A stretch of DNA of 64,000 nt from Ceratotherium simum simum (GCF_000283155.1 NW_004454225.1:5339338-5403337); one strand, 5' to 3'; positions 37,309-50,439 are shown, numbered from the stretch's first letter. Made by a program: numbers and translations. The notes: generated by a model not told the origin, from the letters alone.

Positions 37309-40300
37309 GAGCCTGAAGCGGCAGCTGGGGCCCTGGCGGCTGTTGAAGGAGGGGCTGGAGCCAGGCTTGAGCCCGTGACGTGCCCAGTGTGCAGCCAGAG
37401 GTGATCCCCCGACACTCCTCCATTTGCCAGCCTCAGGTCTCCGGGACTCAGACCCCAAGAGCATTTACACTCCTGGCTCTGCCCACAGAGACCACCTTTT
37501 TACAGATCGTCGTCTACTCCGGAACCTTCTCTCCTACCTGGCCAAGCCTGTCCCACCTCTAGGCTTTACACATGCCGCTCCCTCCTCCCCTCATCCCCTC
37601 TCCACCTCAACCCGGCAACCTTTCACTCACTCCCAGCCGGGTGAGATCCCCGCCCCACCTGCCAGTACTTGGTGTAGCATCGATTACACCAAGGATGTCA
37701 TGGTGGGAGTATTTCTGCATACAGCCAAGAGCTCCTGGAAGGTGAGACTCCCGTCTGACGGATCTCAGGACCCCCGACCTGGGACATGTGGCACTCGCGG
37801 CACTTGCTGACCCAGAGGTTACAAACCGTTTCTCCCAGGCACGTCTGCTGTGCCAACCAGACAGCCACAGCAGCAGCTCTCAGTGCCCACAGGCTGCCAG
37901 GCCACCCCCAGTCTGGGCTCTGACTCCTGTCCCACATCTCAGCTATGCAATTACACACCAACAGCAGGAGAAGTTCGCATGGAATACCGGGGGGACGCAG
38001 CACACAAACATCCACGCGTGATCATAACCATATAAAGTCAGGTCACACACAGGCGATACTGGACAGGAACATTAGGACGTGAAAACCGCTGACCTGTTGG
38101 GGTGGGGGAATTATTTTCTGTCTTTTCTATTGATTTCTCTGAGTGTTTCTGTATAATTACTACACGTGTGGAAGATGGGTAAGTAAACAGACCTTTTCAA
38201 CTCCGCGTGATGAGCACTGTGACTCCGGTCAGTCCCTGCAGGGTGGGGAGCAAGTCCTTGTGCTGGGAGGGTCAAAGAGGAGGTGCAGAAGGATGAACAG
38301 GAGCACTCAGGACAGGCAAGGGGAGACTGATGGTTCTTCAGGCAGGAGGGAGCCTGGAGGGCATAAGGTGCCTGGGGACAGTCTTAATACTCATACTAAG
38401 AGAAGGCAAGGGTAGAGTGGCAGGCAGAGCCCAGATCATGAGGGGCCAGCTGCCAGGCTGAGGATGCCAGACTCCTCCAGTGGCAACAGGGGCCCCAGGA
38501 AGATCCCACTCAGAGGGCTCCATCAAATGGCCCCAATGCTGTCTGACCCCTTGGCAGCCAGCAGATGAGCCAGGGGAGGGCAAGTTGGCCTGAGGGATCC
38601 TCTCCCACCATTAAGGTAGCACCTGGGAGGTTACTAAAGACCCCAGACCAAGCAGCTAGGCGGCTGCCATGGCTACCCACTTCCCACAAACAAGGAGTGC
38701 CGGCCAGCCGCAAGGCGTCTCTGCCAGCCGGTCTATTTCCAGCTGCATGTGGTTGGGACAAGGTGGGTGACAGGGAGGGGTGCTGGGGCAGGCGATGCAT
38801 GGGGCTGGCTAATGGCCACAGTAAACAGCCAGGGCCTGTCCTGCTGGTGCTGGGGCAGGAGGGTCACTGCGGCATCTGTCCAGACACAGCCAGGCCCAGC
38901 GAATGTCCAGGGTGACCCCAAACACCGCCCAGGGCCCAGGCTGCTCCAAAATAAGCACGACTGTTGGCAGAGGAAGTGCTGTACTGCAGCTCTGGGACAC
39001 GCTTCTTTGTTGATAATGCCCCTTTTTAGGCACACGGCTCAGTTCTGGTTTGGGGCATGTGTTTTGGTGGTAGGGTATTTTTAAAGAGCCTTGACAAGAC
39101 ACTTATTTTTTGTTTATTTCTCAGAGTTCTGACCAAGCCCTTGGCACATGGACTGCAAACAAGAAAGATGAAGGAAAGTGTCTGCTTGCCTGTCCTGTCC
39201 TCTGCAGCTGGGTGTTTTTCTTTGCTGTTTATGGCCTTGGCATTCTTCACCCTGGGACAAAGCAGGACTTCTTCCCCAAGCCACCAAATTGAGACCTATT
39301 CAAAGGTGAGGCTGGCACAGGGCAAGTGAGACAACAGATTTCAGCCCAGTCCCACCAATGGGAAGGGAGGCCTCATATGGTGACGTGGCCCCTGACCGAC
39401 CTACAACCCAAGGAGAGTGGGAAGGAGGAAGGAAGGGAACACTCCTGATGCCCACCGTGTGCCCCCATGCTTTCACACAGACCACCTCCCCATATTCCTA
39501 GAGTCCCCTCACAGGAACATCATCACGCCTCCTTTCCTGGGACAAAAAGTGAGAGCAGAGAGCTGGCCCCAAACCACCAGCTAGGAAGGGAGCTGGGAGC
39601 CGAGGCTTGATGTGTCTGATTCCCAAGGCCTGCTTTCCCCTCGTCTAGAACCGAGACCAGAAGGCGCTGGGCATGGAGAGAGGATGGGGCAGTCTTGAGC
39701 CTGGGCAGCCGCAGGGGGTATAGTCTCAGGCTGTGGGAGACTTCCCCAGCACATCTCCACAGTTTCTAGAGTGCTGATGCTCAACCCCAGTGGCAGGCTT
39801 GTGCACTCCCCACCGTCAAGTGGTGCTCCTCTGGAGCAAACCTCTGCCCCCTGCCCCAGCCATCCACCTGTCCCTTCATCACGTAAATGAGCCTGTGCTG
39901 GGCCCAGGGACAAACAGCTAAGTCACCCTGGGGCTCAGCCCTCCAGGAGCTCCTGAGGCAGTAGGGGAGGCTCACCCCCAGAGGTCCAGCGACAAACCTG
40001 GGAGCTCAGTGCTGAATCTGAGGGAAGCCCGGGGGCCGTGGGCACCCAGGAAAGGCTTTCTGGAGGGGCTGATGTCTAAGCCAAGTGCTGAGGGACAAGT
40101 AGGGCTCAGCCAAACAAAGTGTTAATGAAGAGCATGGGGAATGGTGACTTGGGCAGAAGGAACAGCAGGCAGAAGGACACTCCAGAGCAGGAAAGGGTGG
40201 CACGTTTAGGGAAATGAAAGCTCTTCCATGCGCCAGAGACCACAGTTCTGAGAAACAAGGAGGGAGAGGGAGACAGGGACTGCCTCTAGCAGGGGCCAGG

Positions 40301-40594
40301 AGGACACGGCAAAGAGCCCGGCCACTGCCCCTGCGGTCGTGCCATGCCGCCAGGTCACCAAATCACAAGATGCTGGAGGGAGAAGGGCTCTGACACAGCA
40401 GCCACGCCACGGGGTTCCACATAGTGCTCCCGGCCCCCCAGGGACCTTGCAGGGGTGGAGGGAGGCTCCATGGAGAGCAGGCTCTCTGGCTAGGCTTGCC
40501 TCCCATTTCAGCCAGAGCAGCATGACCACTGCATGATTCTGCTTGAAATAAAGGCTTCTGCTGCTACAAACAAAACCCTACAAAATCTGAAGAC

Positions 40595-40745
40595 CACTGG
40601 TCAAATCCCATCCCTTTATTTCATATGTGATGGGGAAACTGAGGCACAGAGAGGCAAAGAGTTGCCTAAGGTCCCCCAGCAAGTCCAAGGCCCAAAAACC
40701 TGACTCTGGCTCTTGGTCCACTGTCGTTTCACCCCAGCACCTGCC
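40595..40745 (-). mobile_element. MIR SINE fragment
   Basis: GATGGGGAAACTGAGGCACA and GAGAGGCAAAGAGTTGCCTA are inverted MIR. Confidence 0.65.
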
Positions 40746-41619
40746 TGGCCCCTTCTGTAAGAAGCATCTGTAAGATGCACCCCGTGGCTCTGTGCCCCCC
40801 AGCCCCTACTTTGACCCTGAGCTGGCCTGAGCTGGCCGTGGGCATGAGGCTGTAGAAGGCCACTCCATCCCCGAAGTACAGCTAGCTCTCAATTAACCCA
40901 CCTCCCCACACCCCACTCCAGGATCTCCCTGGTTCTGCAGCGATTTGGGGAAAGAAGGAAGCCCGTTTACAAAGACACACAAGGCATCCAGTGTGTTTCT
41001 TTTTCTCAGGCCAAAGAATTTCCACCAGATTAACAGTTGTAAAAAGCCGGGAGGAGAAGCGTGTCTGAATCCAACTGATCCTTTGACAGCAAATGCCTCC
41101 AACCAAGTGTGTTTAGATCACCTGAGTATGGGCCAAGACTGGGGACCCTGGGGGTGGGGTGCATAAATAAAGAGAACAGGAAAAAACCTCTCGAGTTTAC
41201 CTTAAAAAACATGGGTGTTTATGGAGTAAGCATATAACTGTCCGAAGTTGTTTAGTTTTACATTAAAATGGTCAGCATTTTTTCCTAGCAAGAAATGCAT
41301 CTGAGCTGTTGAAGCATAAAGACAAATAAACAGAGGCAACTCAAGCCTTCATTAGGGTTCAAGGGAGCAACACGTTGTCCCCAGCCATCCTCCAGGAGGA
41401 GAGGGGTGCCTTCAAAAGGGCCGAGGCCGCGTGGCCCTTTCATCCTGCCGGGACCAGCCCAGCCCGGCGCAGGGGGAGCTGCGACCACACCGACTGAGCA
41501 GCTGGGCATCCACGGTGACTTCCTCCCACATGTGCAGCTGGGCTCCTGGGCCCTGTCAGGCTCCCCAGCTCCTTTCCTTCTCTTCTCCCTCCCCTTGGCA
41601 GCCTCCGGCGTCCCCTGCA

Positions 41620-41765
41620 CATCCACCTCATCTGATCCTAACTGTAAGGGATCATGCCCATTTTGTAGAGAACAAAACTGGGGCTGAGAAATGAGGTGAC
41701 CTGTGTCCAAGGTCACAAAAGGAGCATGTGGCAGAGCTGGGACTGGAAGCCCTGATGCCACGGGA
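41620..41765 (-). mobile_element. MIR SINE fragment
   Basis: GAAATGAGGTGACCTGTGTC, CAAGGTCACAAAAGGAGCAT and GGGACTGGAAGCCCTGATGC are inverted MIR. It lies inside a 225-codon minus-strand open frame. Confidence 0.7.
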
Positions 41766-41999
41766 CCCCATGTCAATGGAGCGCAGAAACCAATGCAAGA
41801 GGATGGGAGAGGTTTCTGACCCCGGAGGGTGGTGGGTAGTGGCTCATTTGCCAGGAATACCATGTAGAACGTGAGGAGCAGTCCCCAGCCAAAGGGCTTC
41901 ACATGCAGCCCAGGGCCCAGGCTCATCTCCTGCATCTTTGCCAGCTCAGAAAATACATCCATTTTCTTCTAAAACTCTTCTGACTTTGCACATTAGGGA

Positions 42000-42240
42000 T
42001 AAGGGATAATCAGGTAATCCACATCTGTTGAGTCCTTATCATGTGCCAGGCACTGTGGTACATGCTCGACAAAGCTCATCTCATTTGGTCCCTGCATCAT
42101 CCCTGTCAAATAAGCGCTGCTATTAGCCCCACCCTATAGATGAGGCTACAGAGGCCCAGAGAAGTGAAGTTACTTGCTCAAGGTAAGTAAGTAAGTGATG
42201 AATCTAGGATGCAAAACTAGGCAGGTCGATTCCCTAAGTT
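42000..42240 (-). mobile_element. MIR SINE, near full length
   Basis: CATGTGCCAGGCACTGTGGT, CTACAGAGGCCCAGAGAAGT and AGTTACTTGCTCAAGGTAAG mark an inverted MIR. Confidence 0.87.
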
Positions 42241-42829
42241 TCTGGAGGGCTGGGAACAGGTCATCCATCTCCTCACTGCAGGCTTCTAGCCCAGGAAGGT
42301 GCTGGAAGGCACAGGGCGGGTGCTCATGAAATCTTTATGAAATGAATGAATGTTAAGAGCTCTGGCTTTCAACGCCATCTAGAAGCTCCAGACTCTCACA
42401 TTCCCCCCGAACCCCAGATCTGAACACCCCACAGACTTCTGAACTTGTACACCATTTCTACTTGGATGGCTGTTGATTACCTCAAACCGAACTTGGTCAA
42501 ACAGACTCTTGAGTCCACCCCTCTCCCCGCTCCAAAATTTGTCCTCCCTCATCTTCCCCGTCTCAGCCCCAGCAGAACAGCCACACAGAGACTCCAGGCA
42601 ACAGCCCAGCAGTCAGCCTTTATCTCTCTTTCCCTTACCTCCTACATCTCATCCACCAGCAATTCCTGTTGGCTCTGTTTTCAAAATACATTCTGAATTC
42701 AAACACTTCCCAACACCTCCACCAGTGTTACCCTGGACTGAGCCACCAACATTTCTGGCAGACCACCACAGTAGTCTCTGCCTCTTATTCCCTGTAACAC
42801 ATTCTCTACTTAGCAGCCAGGAAGCAGAT

Positions 42830-43075
42830 CCCTTTTAATTAAAATGTCAAGCAGAGTATTTCAATCTTGGGTTAAAATGTCCCATGGCTTCCCAGCTAAT
42901 TTAGAATAAAATCCCAACTCCCTTCTAGGGCCTATAAGGCCCCACGTGACCTGGCTCTGCCTACCTCCTGTCTTATCTCCTGTTCCCAAACTCACCTAGC
43001 TTGTCCCCATCTCAGGCCACTGTACTTGTCCTCCCTCTTCTGTCTGGAGGGAAGATCTTCCCTAGATCCTCAGAT
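42830..43075 (+). mobile_element. L2 3' fragment
   Basis: CCATGGCTTCCCAGCTAATT, AATAAAATCCCAACTCCCTT and GCCCCACGTGACCTGGCTCT are typical L2 phrases in the right order. Confidence 0.8.
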
Positions 43076-43104
43076 GGTAGCTTCCTCCTCCCGGTGCCCC
43101 CTTC

Positions 43105-43475
43105 CCTTGAATACGGGCAGACCTCTGTAACTGCCTTGTCAGGTAGAGTTTGGGAGAAGTGACTTCTGAGATGAGACTATAAAACTTCTGTGCACTTGTG
43201 TCATGTTCTCTTGGGACCCAGGCGCCATGCTGTGAGGAAGCCCACACCGGCCCAGTGGAAAGACCACACGGAGAGGCTGCCCATGAGCGTTCTGGCCGAC
43301 AGCCAACATCAACAACTAGACATCAGCGAAGAAGCCTGCAGATGAGCTGTCCCTGCCGTGCCCTGTCTGAATTTCTGACCCACAGAATCCGCAAGCAGAA
43401 CAGAATGGTGTTTGATGTCACTAAGTGTGGGGTGGGGGGTTTTTATGCAGCAATTGTAACTGGAACACCACCTCA
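43105..43475 (+). mobile_element. Probable LTR fossil (MaLR-like)
   Basis: It contains AAGTGACTTCTGAGATGAGA, ATGCTGTGAGGAAGCCCACA and a terminal region with GTCACTAAGTGTGGGGTGGG, a layout I associate with old ERVL-MaLR or related LTRs. No coding sequence is seen. The family assignment is uncertain. Confidence 0.5.
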
Positions 43476-44714
43476 CCCAACGCTGCCACTCTTCCCCCAT
43501 CACTTTCCATCACATTATTTTATTTTTTTCACTGGGGTTGACCTGACTGAACTTACCTTACTGAGTTACATGTTTACTGGGGTCTTGTCCTTCCCCCCTT
43601 GCTAGGTAAGTTCAAAGCGTGGGGATTCTGTTGCTGTTGTTCACCATTACTGCGTCTTCACCACTTAAAACCAAGTCTGGCACATGGCAGGTGCTCAGAA
43701 CAATTTTATGGAATAAAAAAATGGATGACTACTAGGTGGAAGGTTTTAGCGTCACTGCTAATATAGCACATTCTACCTGTCATTCAGGCGTGAACATTTC
43801 TGGGGGTCCTGTGACAGGCACCCCATCTAATTCATCTTGGTCTCTGCCAGGTGCCCAGCACAGAGGTCTGCTGAGCTTGAGGGCTTACAAGGCACTTCTA
43901 CAAATTCGTTTATTCATTCATTCTACAAATATTTATTATACGCCGATGATATGCCAGACACTGCACTAGATTCCAAGGAGGAATATGGAGAGATAAACAA
44001 GACAACTTCTGCTCTCAGGAGAAGAAGAGAGGAGCCCAGCAGAGAGCCACAGTGGCAGTGTGCGTGACGTGGTCACAGAAGGCTTTGGAGCAAAGGGAGA
44101 TGCAGGGTGGGTCTCGGATGACAAGCAGGACCGCACCAGGTCCATGCTGGGGGAGGGGTCACAAGGGAGGAGCTATGAACAGCACGGATGTGTAGAAGGA
44201 CTCTACGGGTTTAAGGAAGGCTGGGCCAGAGGGCACAGGTGGGCAAGGGTGAGTTGGGGGAGAGGAGGCTGGCAGGGCCCTGGCCTGAGGGGCCTCATGA
44301 GCCAGTGGGCAGATGAACTGGGTGCTACTGTGAAAGCAATGAGAGCCTCGAGAAAGGGTTCTGGAAGAACAGGGCTCTGTGTGGTCACAAGGGGTAGGAC
44401 AATGTCCCAAAGAAGCTCAAGGGCTTCCACACAGCTCCTACACGAGCGGCAATCTCCTGCCTTGGCCTTGGAAGGCAGTACAGGCTTTGGGGAGGAGGCC
44501 CCCATGAGGTGAACTCTCTGGAGAAAGGGATGCCCTCTCGCCCTTTAGCATGCCACCCACCAGCCTGCCTTGGCAGATGCCAGCCTTTCTCAGTGACTCC
44601 CAGACTCGCAGGGGGTACATACTAACACCCCATGGAAGGAAGCCCTTCCTTGAGCATGGCCAGCCTCCCAGAGCTGGCACTGTTCCGGGCAGCGTGGGGC
44701 AGGGGGTGGGCAGT

Positions 44715-45025
44715 GGCTTTCAGGCTTGAACTGGCAAAAGCACAGACCTGGGGTCTGGTCCCAGCTCTACCATTTACTCGCTGTGTGACCTTACGCAGGT
44801 CACTTTCGCTCTCTGAGCCTCGGTTTCCTCATTTGTAAAGGGGGGACACTAATGGCTCCTGCCCATGGACACTGTTAGGACTAAACGAGAGACTGTGAGC
44901 ACAACATCCTGGACGACTCTGGGCACACAGCCGAGACTCGACCTAAGTTCATCATCTCACCTGCGTAGAACTGTCTACCTCGCACAGGCCAGGCATATGG
45001 TAGGTGCCCAATAAGTGTTAATGGG
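44715..45025 (+). mobile_element. MIR SINE, near full length
   Basis: CCAGCTCTACCATTTACTCG, GCTGTGTGACCTTACGCAGG and CCTCGGTTTCCTCATTTGTA, with a GGTGCCCAATAAGTGTTAAT end. Confidence 0.87.
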
Positions 45026-45049
45026 GATGTAGTGATCTGGTTAATAAAA

Positions 45050-45765
45050 CAACTTTTCTGCCGGACCTAGCTACAGACCACTTCTCTTCATCAGGGGAAA
45101 AAAGTGATGAGAAGCAAGTCCAAAATTCAAACTGTGAGCAACTTCAGAAACATTTTTCAGTAAGTCAAGATAAAGATTGGGGTCGAAGAAAACATCTGGG
45201 TAAGTGAACTAATGGCTTTAGAGAAAAAGGAGCCTTGCTTTGTGGAGACGGGAAAAAGTTATCCACTGCTGGTTTTAATTTAAGATGAAAAAAGTCTTAT
45301 TCTATTAGCCTAAATATTGCTCTTATGTCCAATTGCATAGAGTTTGAAATAATATTTTTCAAACAGAACTACTGCTATTTCAAGCAATTATGATGCTAAA
45401 AGCAGTCATTTGGGGCTGAGCAAGGATCTCATCACGGTTTCAATTCCCTCTGGTGTCATTTTCTGTTATATTTGAGAAATTCTTCAATAAAGATGTCAAA
45501 TAGAGAGAGGGTTTTGCTCCTGGAGGACAGATTTGGCCACCCTCCAGGACACAGTCCCAGGCAAGCCATCTCCACAAGAAAATAACCTCATTTGCTCAAA
45601 AGAAAAGAAAAGGTTAAACTGTGAAAACTCAGGCAAGAAAATAACTCTTAAGCCATCAGCCTCATTTCTCCTAATTAAGTCAGAACGCTTTTCAAACTGT
45701 GCTGATCAGGATTTATTCCAGCCATCATCCCTGAGGAATTCAGCGGTGGCTGAGAGAGGAATGTA
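45050..45765. promoter_or_regulatory. AT-rich, repeat-free island in intron 3; candidate regulatory DNA
   Basis: About 715 bases of unique AT-rich sequence have no recognisable transposon, and include CTAATTAAG at 45671-45679. The change from the adjacent MIR and GC-rich DNA is sharp. It could be a conserved element or a repeat too old to recognise. Confidence 0.35.
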
Positions 45766-46869
45766 ACAACCGGACAAGACTCTTGACCCGACTTCTGGAG
45801 ACCAAACAAGAAGAGACGCAAATGGGCCTAGCTTTCCCCGACGGGTGATGGGTTGTGGGGTGGGGCTCAGACTGACTGTATAAGGCAGAGAGAACAACAA
45901 CTCAGTCAGCTTCCCACAGCCACCAAACACCCACTGGGAGCAGGCCCTGTGCTAGAAGCTTCAGCAGCAGCATGAGACCAAGCAGGTAGTTAAATGACCA
46001 AAGCCAACTGGCTGAGAGCAATGGGGAGTGGTGGGGATTGTGGCAAACAGGAGAGCACACACTCCCTCCAAAGGGGGCAGCTGTAGCACAGCTCCTGCCA
46101 GTTGCTGCCAGTACCACACTGAGACGAGAGCAAGGGATGCTCCTGCTCTCGGCCCCATGCTTTGAGGGTCCCTGCTCTGTTCCGCCCATGGCTGCAGCCC
46201 TCTTCATGGAGTAAGGAGTCCAGAGGGGTCATATGCACCTAGAACACATACTCCTCCCCCTTCTAGACCACATTCTGGGTATTTGAGACCCTAAAATTCC
46301 CTGTCCAAAAGGCCCCAAGCCTGTCTGTTCTCAGAGGGACAGATGACAGCACCAAGCAGTAGCAAAAGGGAAGGTGGTTTGGGGGCAAATGGCCAGAGCT
46401 TGAACACTCAGGTTAGGGTGTCCTCAGGCTCCCTGTGGTGTAGGATGGAGCTGGGTGAGAAGACAGGGGTGGGGAACAGACACTGCTCATTCTACCACTT
46501 TCTGGCACAAACTCCACAGAGTCCTAGAATTCTACACTCCAGTCCAGCCTTCCAGGTCAGTAGGAATGAATATTTGTCAAAGTAGAATAGATTGAATATG
46601 TTTTAGTTTTGAAGCTTCGTAACGGCTTTTCCATATTTAGCCATGTGGGATATGAGCCTCCATTTGCACTCCTGCCTGAGTCCCACAAATGTCAGGGGCC
46701 GGGTAACTACGGCCAAGTAGCAACAATGCTGGAAATATTGATTTTTATGTGACATCCCTTGATCTTTAAATGTTGACAAATAATTCAGTTATCATCATCA
46801 TCAACACTGTGGGGATAAATCCAGCAGGCTGGATGAGGATTGTGGGCTGCCAGCTTGAAGCCTCTGCAA

Positions 46870-47090
46870 CAATATGATGACAATATCCAGCATCTGTGCA
46901 GAATTTTACATCAGCATGTACAGCCCACCATATCCACTTTCACCTTTAATCGTCACAGTGACGCTCTGAGACAGTGACCCATTCTCTAGTTAGGGGAACT
47001 GAAGCTTAGAGAGTGTGATAACTGGTTCCAAACCATAGAACTCATGAGTGGTGGTGACAGAATTTCAGGCTACATCTTCAAACTCCAAGC
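46870..47090 (-). mobile_element. MIR SINE (diverged)
   Basis: CACCTTTAATCGTCACAGTG and GGGGAACTGAAGCTTAGAGA are a worn inverted MIR. Confidence 0.65.
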
Positions 47091-47734
47091 CCAGCCTCCT
47101 CTTCAGGGTTACCTATTTCAGCCAACATTCATCAAGCCCCCGTGATCCTGACACTGTGCTGGGCACTTCAACTCTTACAGCTTCATGGATGAGGAGTGGT
47201 GGCTCAGAGAGGTTACGTGCTCAGTCTAGGTTGGAGCCGGCTGGAAGCAAGGTCTGACTTCTCTAGAGCCGGAGTTTTGTCTCGAGAAGGAGAAAACCCA
47301 AACAAAAAGAAGTCTGTTGGGAAGAGTCTGCCCTCCGCTAAAAGCAGAGGAGCGACAGAGAGAGCCTTTTCTCGGTGACCATATGTGCGCGTTAGAGCCG
47401 TATGAAGCTGCAATCTGTGCTCGGAGGTGGGGGTGGCGGGACTCTTACCCAGTTCCTTAAATTAATCAGCTTAAAAGGAATCCATTGTGAAAATAATGTT
47501 GTTGAGACAAAGACCTGCACAGACGCCACCATCGGTCTGGAGGCAGTACCTGCCGCAGCCAAGAACGAGGCTGTTGACAAATAGTTGGTTCTGCACAGGC
47601 GGGAGTGCTATGACTAGAAGGGGAGCCTGTGTGTCAGACATGGCCCAGGGAGCGTGGGCAACAGGCTCTGGCCCCCACGAGGTCTCAGAGGCGTCACAGC
47701 AGCACCTCAATACATCTCGCCTGAGAGCCGATGA

Positions 47735-47985
47735 CCAGATCGATGCCCATTACATTCTGACTGCTCAGGCTAGGCACTCTGCCAGACGCTCCACTTCCAC
47801 GATCTCGTTCAAGCCTCATAAGAACCCTACAAGACAGGGACTACAAGTTCTGTTTCACAGATGAGGAAACCGAGGCACGGAGGTGAAGTAGCCAAAGGTC
47901 ACACAGCTGATAACTGGCGGAGCCAGGATCTGAGCCCAGACAGGCAGGTCCCAAGGTCTGGCCTCTTGACCACTGGGTGATACTG
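47735..47985 (-). mobile_element. MIR SINE, near full length
   Basis: TTCACAGATGAGGAAACCGA, AGCCAAAGGTCACACAGCTG and AGCCAGGATCTGAGCCCAGA mark an inverted MIR. Confidence 0.88.
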
Positions 47986-48019
47986 CCCGCTGTCCCACAG
48001 GCACTGTCAGCTTTGCCTT

Positions 48020-48180
48020 CAGGGACTAATCAGTTGCTGAAATGTACTCTCTCTATCATCTGAAAAACGGGTAAACAACTGGCAGACGCTGACGCTGCTG
48101 GGAGGATTAGATGAGATAACACTTGAAGGAGACTTCACTTGGCGTCTGGCACAGTGTGCAGCCCCAGGTGTTCACAATCT
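48020..48180 (+). mobile_element. MIR SINE 3' half
   Basis: CTGGGAGGATTAGATGAGAT followed by GGCGTCTGGCACAGTGTGCA is the MIR tail. Confidence 0.6.
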
Positions 48181-48629
48181 AATCAAAGGCCCTGCCCACC
48201 TCCGCAGCCCACCGCCTGCCATTCCTACCCCCATCCCCCTAGCCCGGCCTCAAGGAGCTCTCCACACAAGCTGTGCCCTCACCCCAGCCAACTGCTTCCC
48301 AACCTTTGAAGATGCTGCTCCATGCAACCTCCTCAGCCCACGCAGGGGTGGCTCTTCACAGGCCCCTCTGCGCCTCAACAGCCTGCTGTCCAGACCTCTG
48401 TTTCAGCACTGATTTCCGGGGTAATCACACGTTCACAGATCTGTTTCCTATAACAAACTTGTCTGAGGTCCAATATGCACTAAACAAAAACAGGCAGGGA
48501 ACTCTAAGGCTAACACACTACGAAGAGGAAAGGTCTCGTGTACTTGGGACGTCAAGTGTCCCGTGCCATGCACCAACACACTGGCTGACACGGTGGAAGG
48601 TTTGCCGAGTCCTTTCAGCAAGCACTGCA

Positions 48630-48845
48630 TCGAAAGCCATAAAAAAATCCCAATGACCCTCTGACCCAGTAGTTCCACTTCTGGGAAGAACTGCAAAGAA
48701 GACAATTGACAAAACAAGAAAAAAATTTTTATGCCCAGAATCACCTCTGGATTCTGACGTAAAAACAAACAAGATAAGCAAACAATCTAAATGTCCAAGC
48801 ACGAAGGGTGGCCAAGTCACCTAGAGCAATACTAATGCCTGTTTG
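48630..48845 (+). mobile_element. Old L1 fragment
   Basis: CCCAGTAGTTCCACTTCTGG and AACAATCTAAATGTCCAAGC resemble a conserved 3' part of L1 ORF2 on the + strand. It is heavily decayed, with no open frame retained. Confidence 0.65.
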
Positions 48846-48970
48846 TTGACTATTTACAACTACTAAGTGCCCGTCACTTCACTGTGTCATTCCATCCTCA
48901 CACACAACCTGGTGGAGCGGGCGGCACAACTATCCCGTGTTACAGGGGGAAGACTGAGCGCAGAGGTCAC
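48835..48970 (-). mobile_element. MIR SINE fragment
   Basis: CATTCCATCCTCACACACAA and CGTGTTACAGGGGGAAGACT are inverted MIR. Confidence 0.6.
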
Positions 48971-48974
48971 GATG

Positions 48975-49195
48975 ATATAACAGCTACTAGTACTGAGAGC
49001 CCCGTGCCAGGCACACTTCTCGGCCGTTGGGACATTATCTCAGTTACTGCTCACAACACAGCCAGGGAGGAAGCTGCTCTTCACATCCTCCCTTTATCAA
49101 CGAGCGACCGAGGCCCAGAGACGTTAATAACGTATCCACGGCCACGCTCCTCCAAGTCCATGGTCTTAGCCTCTAGATGCCAGCCGGCGTGCCCC
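48975..49195 (-). mobile_element. MIR SINE fragment
   Basis: CCGTGCCAGGCACACTTCTC and CGAGGCCCAGAGACGTTAAT are inverted MIR, head to tail with the preceding copy. Confidence 0.65.
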
Positions 49196-49311
49196 AGGTC
49201 ACTCAGCAGTCAGCAGCAGAAGAGGGCTTGGGGGCTGGGCACAGCTGCTATGAGACCCTGTGCTTTCTACCGTGAGGTCTTCCTCCCGCCACAGACTGCA
49301 AACCACCTCTG

Positions 49312-49716
49312 TTTTAGGTTGAATTGTGTCCCCTATGAGGTGCTGAATTCCTAACCCCCAGCACCCGTGCAAGTGACCATTTTGGAGACAGGGTCTCCAA
49401 ATGATCAAGTTAAGATGAGGTCAGTAGAGTGAGCATTAATCCGACATGACTGTGTCCTTATAAAAATGGGGAATTTGGACACAGAGACAGCCATGCACAG
49501 AGCAAAGACAATGTGGAACCACACGGAGAACATGATCTACAAGCAGAGGAATGCCTGAAGTGGGGGACACATTCTCCCTCGAAGCCCTCAGGAGGAACCA
49601 ACCCTGCCAACATCTTGATTTCGGACTTCTCGTCTCCAGACTGTGAGAGAATAATTTCTACTGTTTAAGGCCCCCTGTCTGTTACTCTGTTCCAGCAGCC
49701 CTGGGTCATTAGTCAC
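49312..49716 (+). mobile_element. MLT1-type (ERVL-MaLR) solo LTR
   Basis: It starts TTAGGTTGAATTGTGTCCCC and contains ATCAAGTTAAGATGAGGTCA, TGTCCTTATAAAAATGGGGA and a CTCCAGACTGTGAGAGAATA 3' region. It differs from the 50033 copy in the central part, so the two look like separate insertions and not the two LTRs of one provirus. No coding remnant lies between them. It is antisense to SCUBE1. Confidence 0.85.
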
Positions 49717-49884
49717 TTATCAGACCACGAGGCAACTAGGAAAATGGCAATAACAGGGCCCAGGTAAAAGTACCTGAGATGCACGTGGTGGTAAAGGGAA
49801 AATCAAGGGACAAACCAAGCTAACCCCCTGACCCCTAGAGTGAAATCACACCTGGGTACAGAGAGAAGCCTGAAAGGAAATACA

Positions 49885-50020
49885 CCAGCATAACTAAGAT
49901 GCTCTCCAACTGGTCCTCCCTGTTCTTCCACATTTTATCCAGCAAGCTTGCATTACTTTAAAAATTTTATACAGCTGGCTTAAAAACATATCTTTGAACC
50001 ACGAGAATCTAGAGGTATAT
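49885..50020 (+). mobile_element. Possible old LINE 3' fragment between two LTRs
   Basis: GGAAATACACCAGCATAACT and a TTGCATTACTTTAAAAATTT segment resemble decayed LINE-1-like 3' sequence. The similarity is weak and the family is not certain. Confidence 0.4.
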
Positions 50021-50032
50021 AAGAATCCTTGT

Positions 50033-50439
50033 TACGGGCTGAACTGTGTTCCCCCAAATTCATGTGTTGAAGCCCTAACCCCTAGTACCTCAGAATGTGA
50101 CTGTATTTAAGAAAGGGCCTTCCAAGAGGTAATGAAATCAAAAATGGGTTGTTAGGGTAGGCCCTACTCCAATATGACTGATGTCCTTATAAGAAGAGGA
50201 GATTACGACACAGAGAAAAAGAGATACCAGATACGTACACATACAGAGAGATGATCATGTGAACACACTCAAGGAGGTGGCCATCTTTATGTCAAGGAGA
50301 GAGGCCTCAGAAAAAACCAAACCCACCAACACCTTGACCTCAGAATTCTAGCCTCCAGAACTGTGAGCAAATAAATTCCTGTTGTTTAAGCCCCCAATCT
50401 GTGCTACTTTGTTATGGCAGCCCTGGCAAACTAAGACAA
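50033..50439 (+). mobile_element. MLT1-type (ERVL-MaLR) solo LTR
   Basis: It starts TTACGGGCTGAACTGTGTTC, contains GATGTCCTTATAAGAAGAGG and CTAGCCTCCAGAACTGTGAG, then AATAAATTCCTGTTGTTTAA, and ends near GCAAACTAAGACA. No internal retroviral coding sequence is present. It ends about 105 bases from the EGF2 exon donor and is antisense to SCUBE1. Confidence 0.85.

Noticed and set aside
41285..41962. 225-codon minus-strand open frame with a good start context, in SCUBE1 sense orientation
   Set aside because: It crosses an inverted MIR (about 41620-41765), has no recognisable domain, and lies in the middle of a large intron without suitable exon structure.
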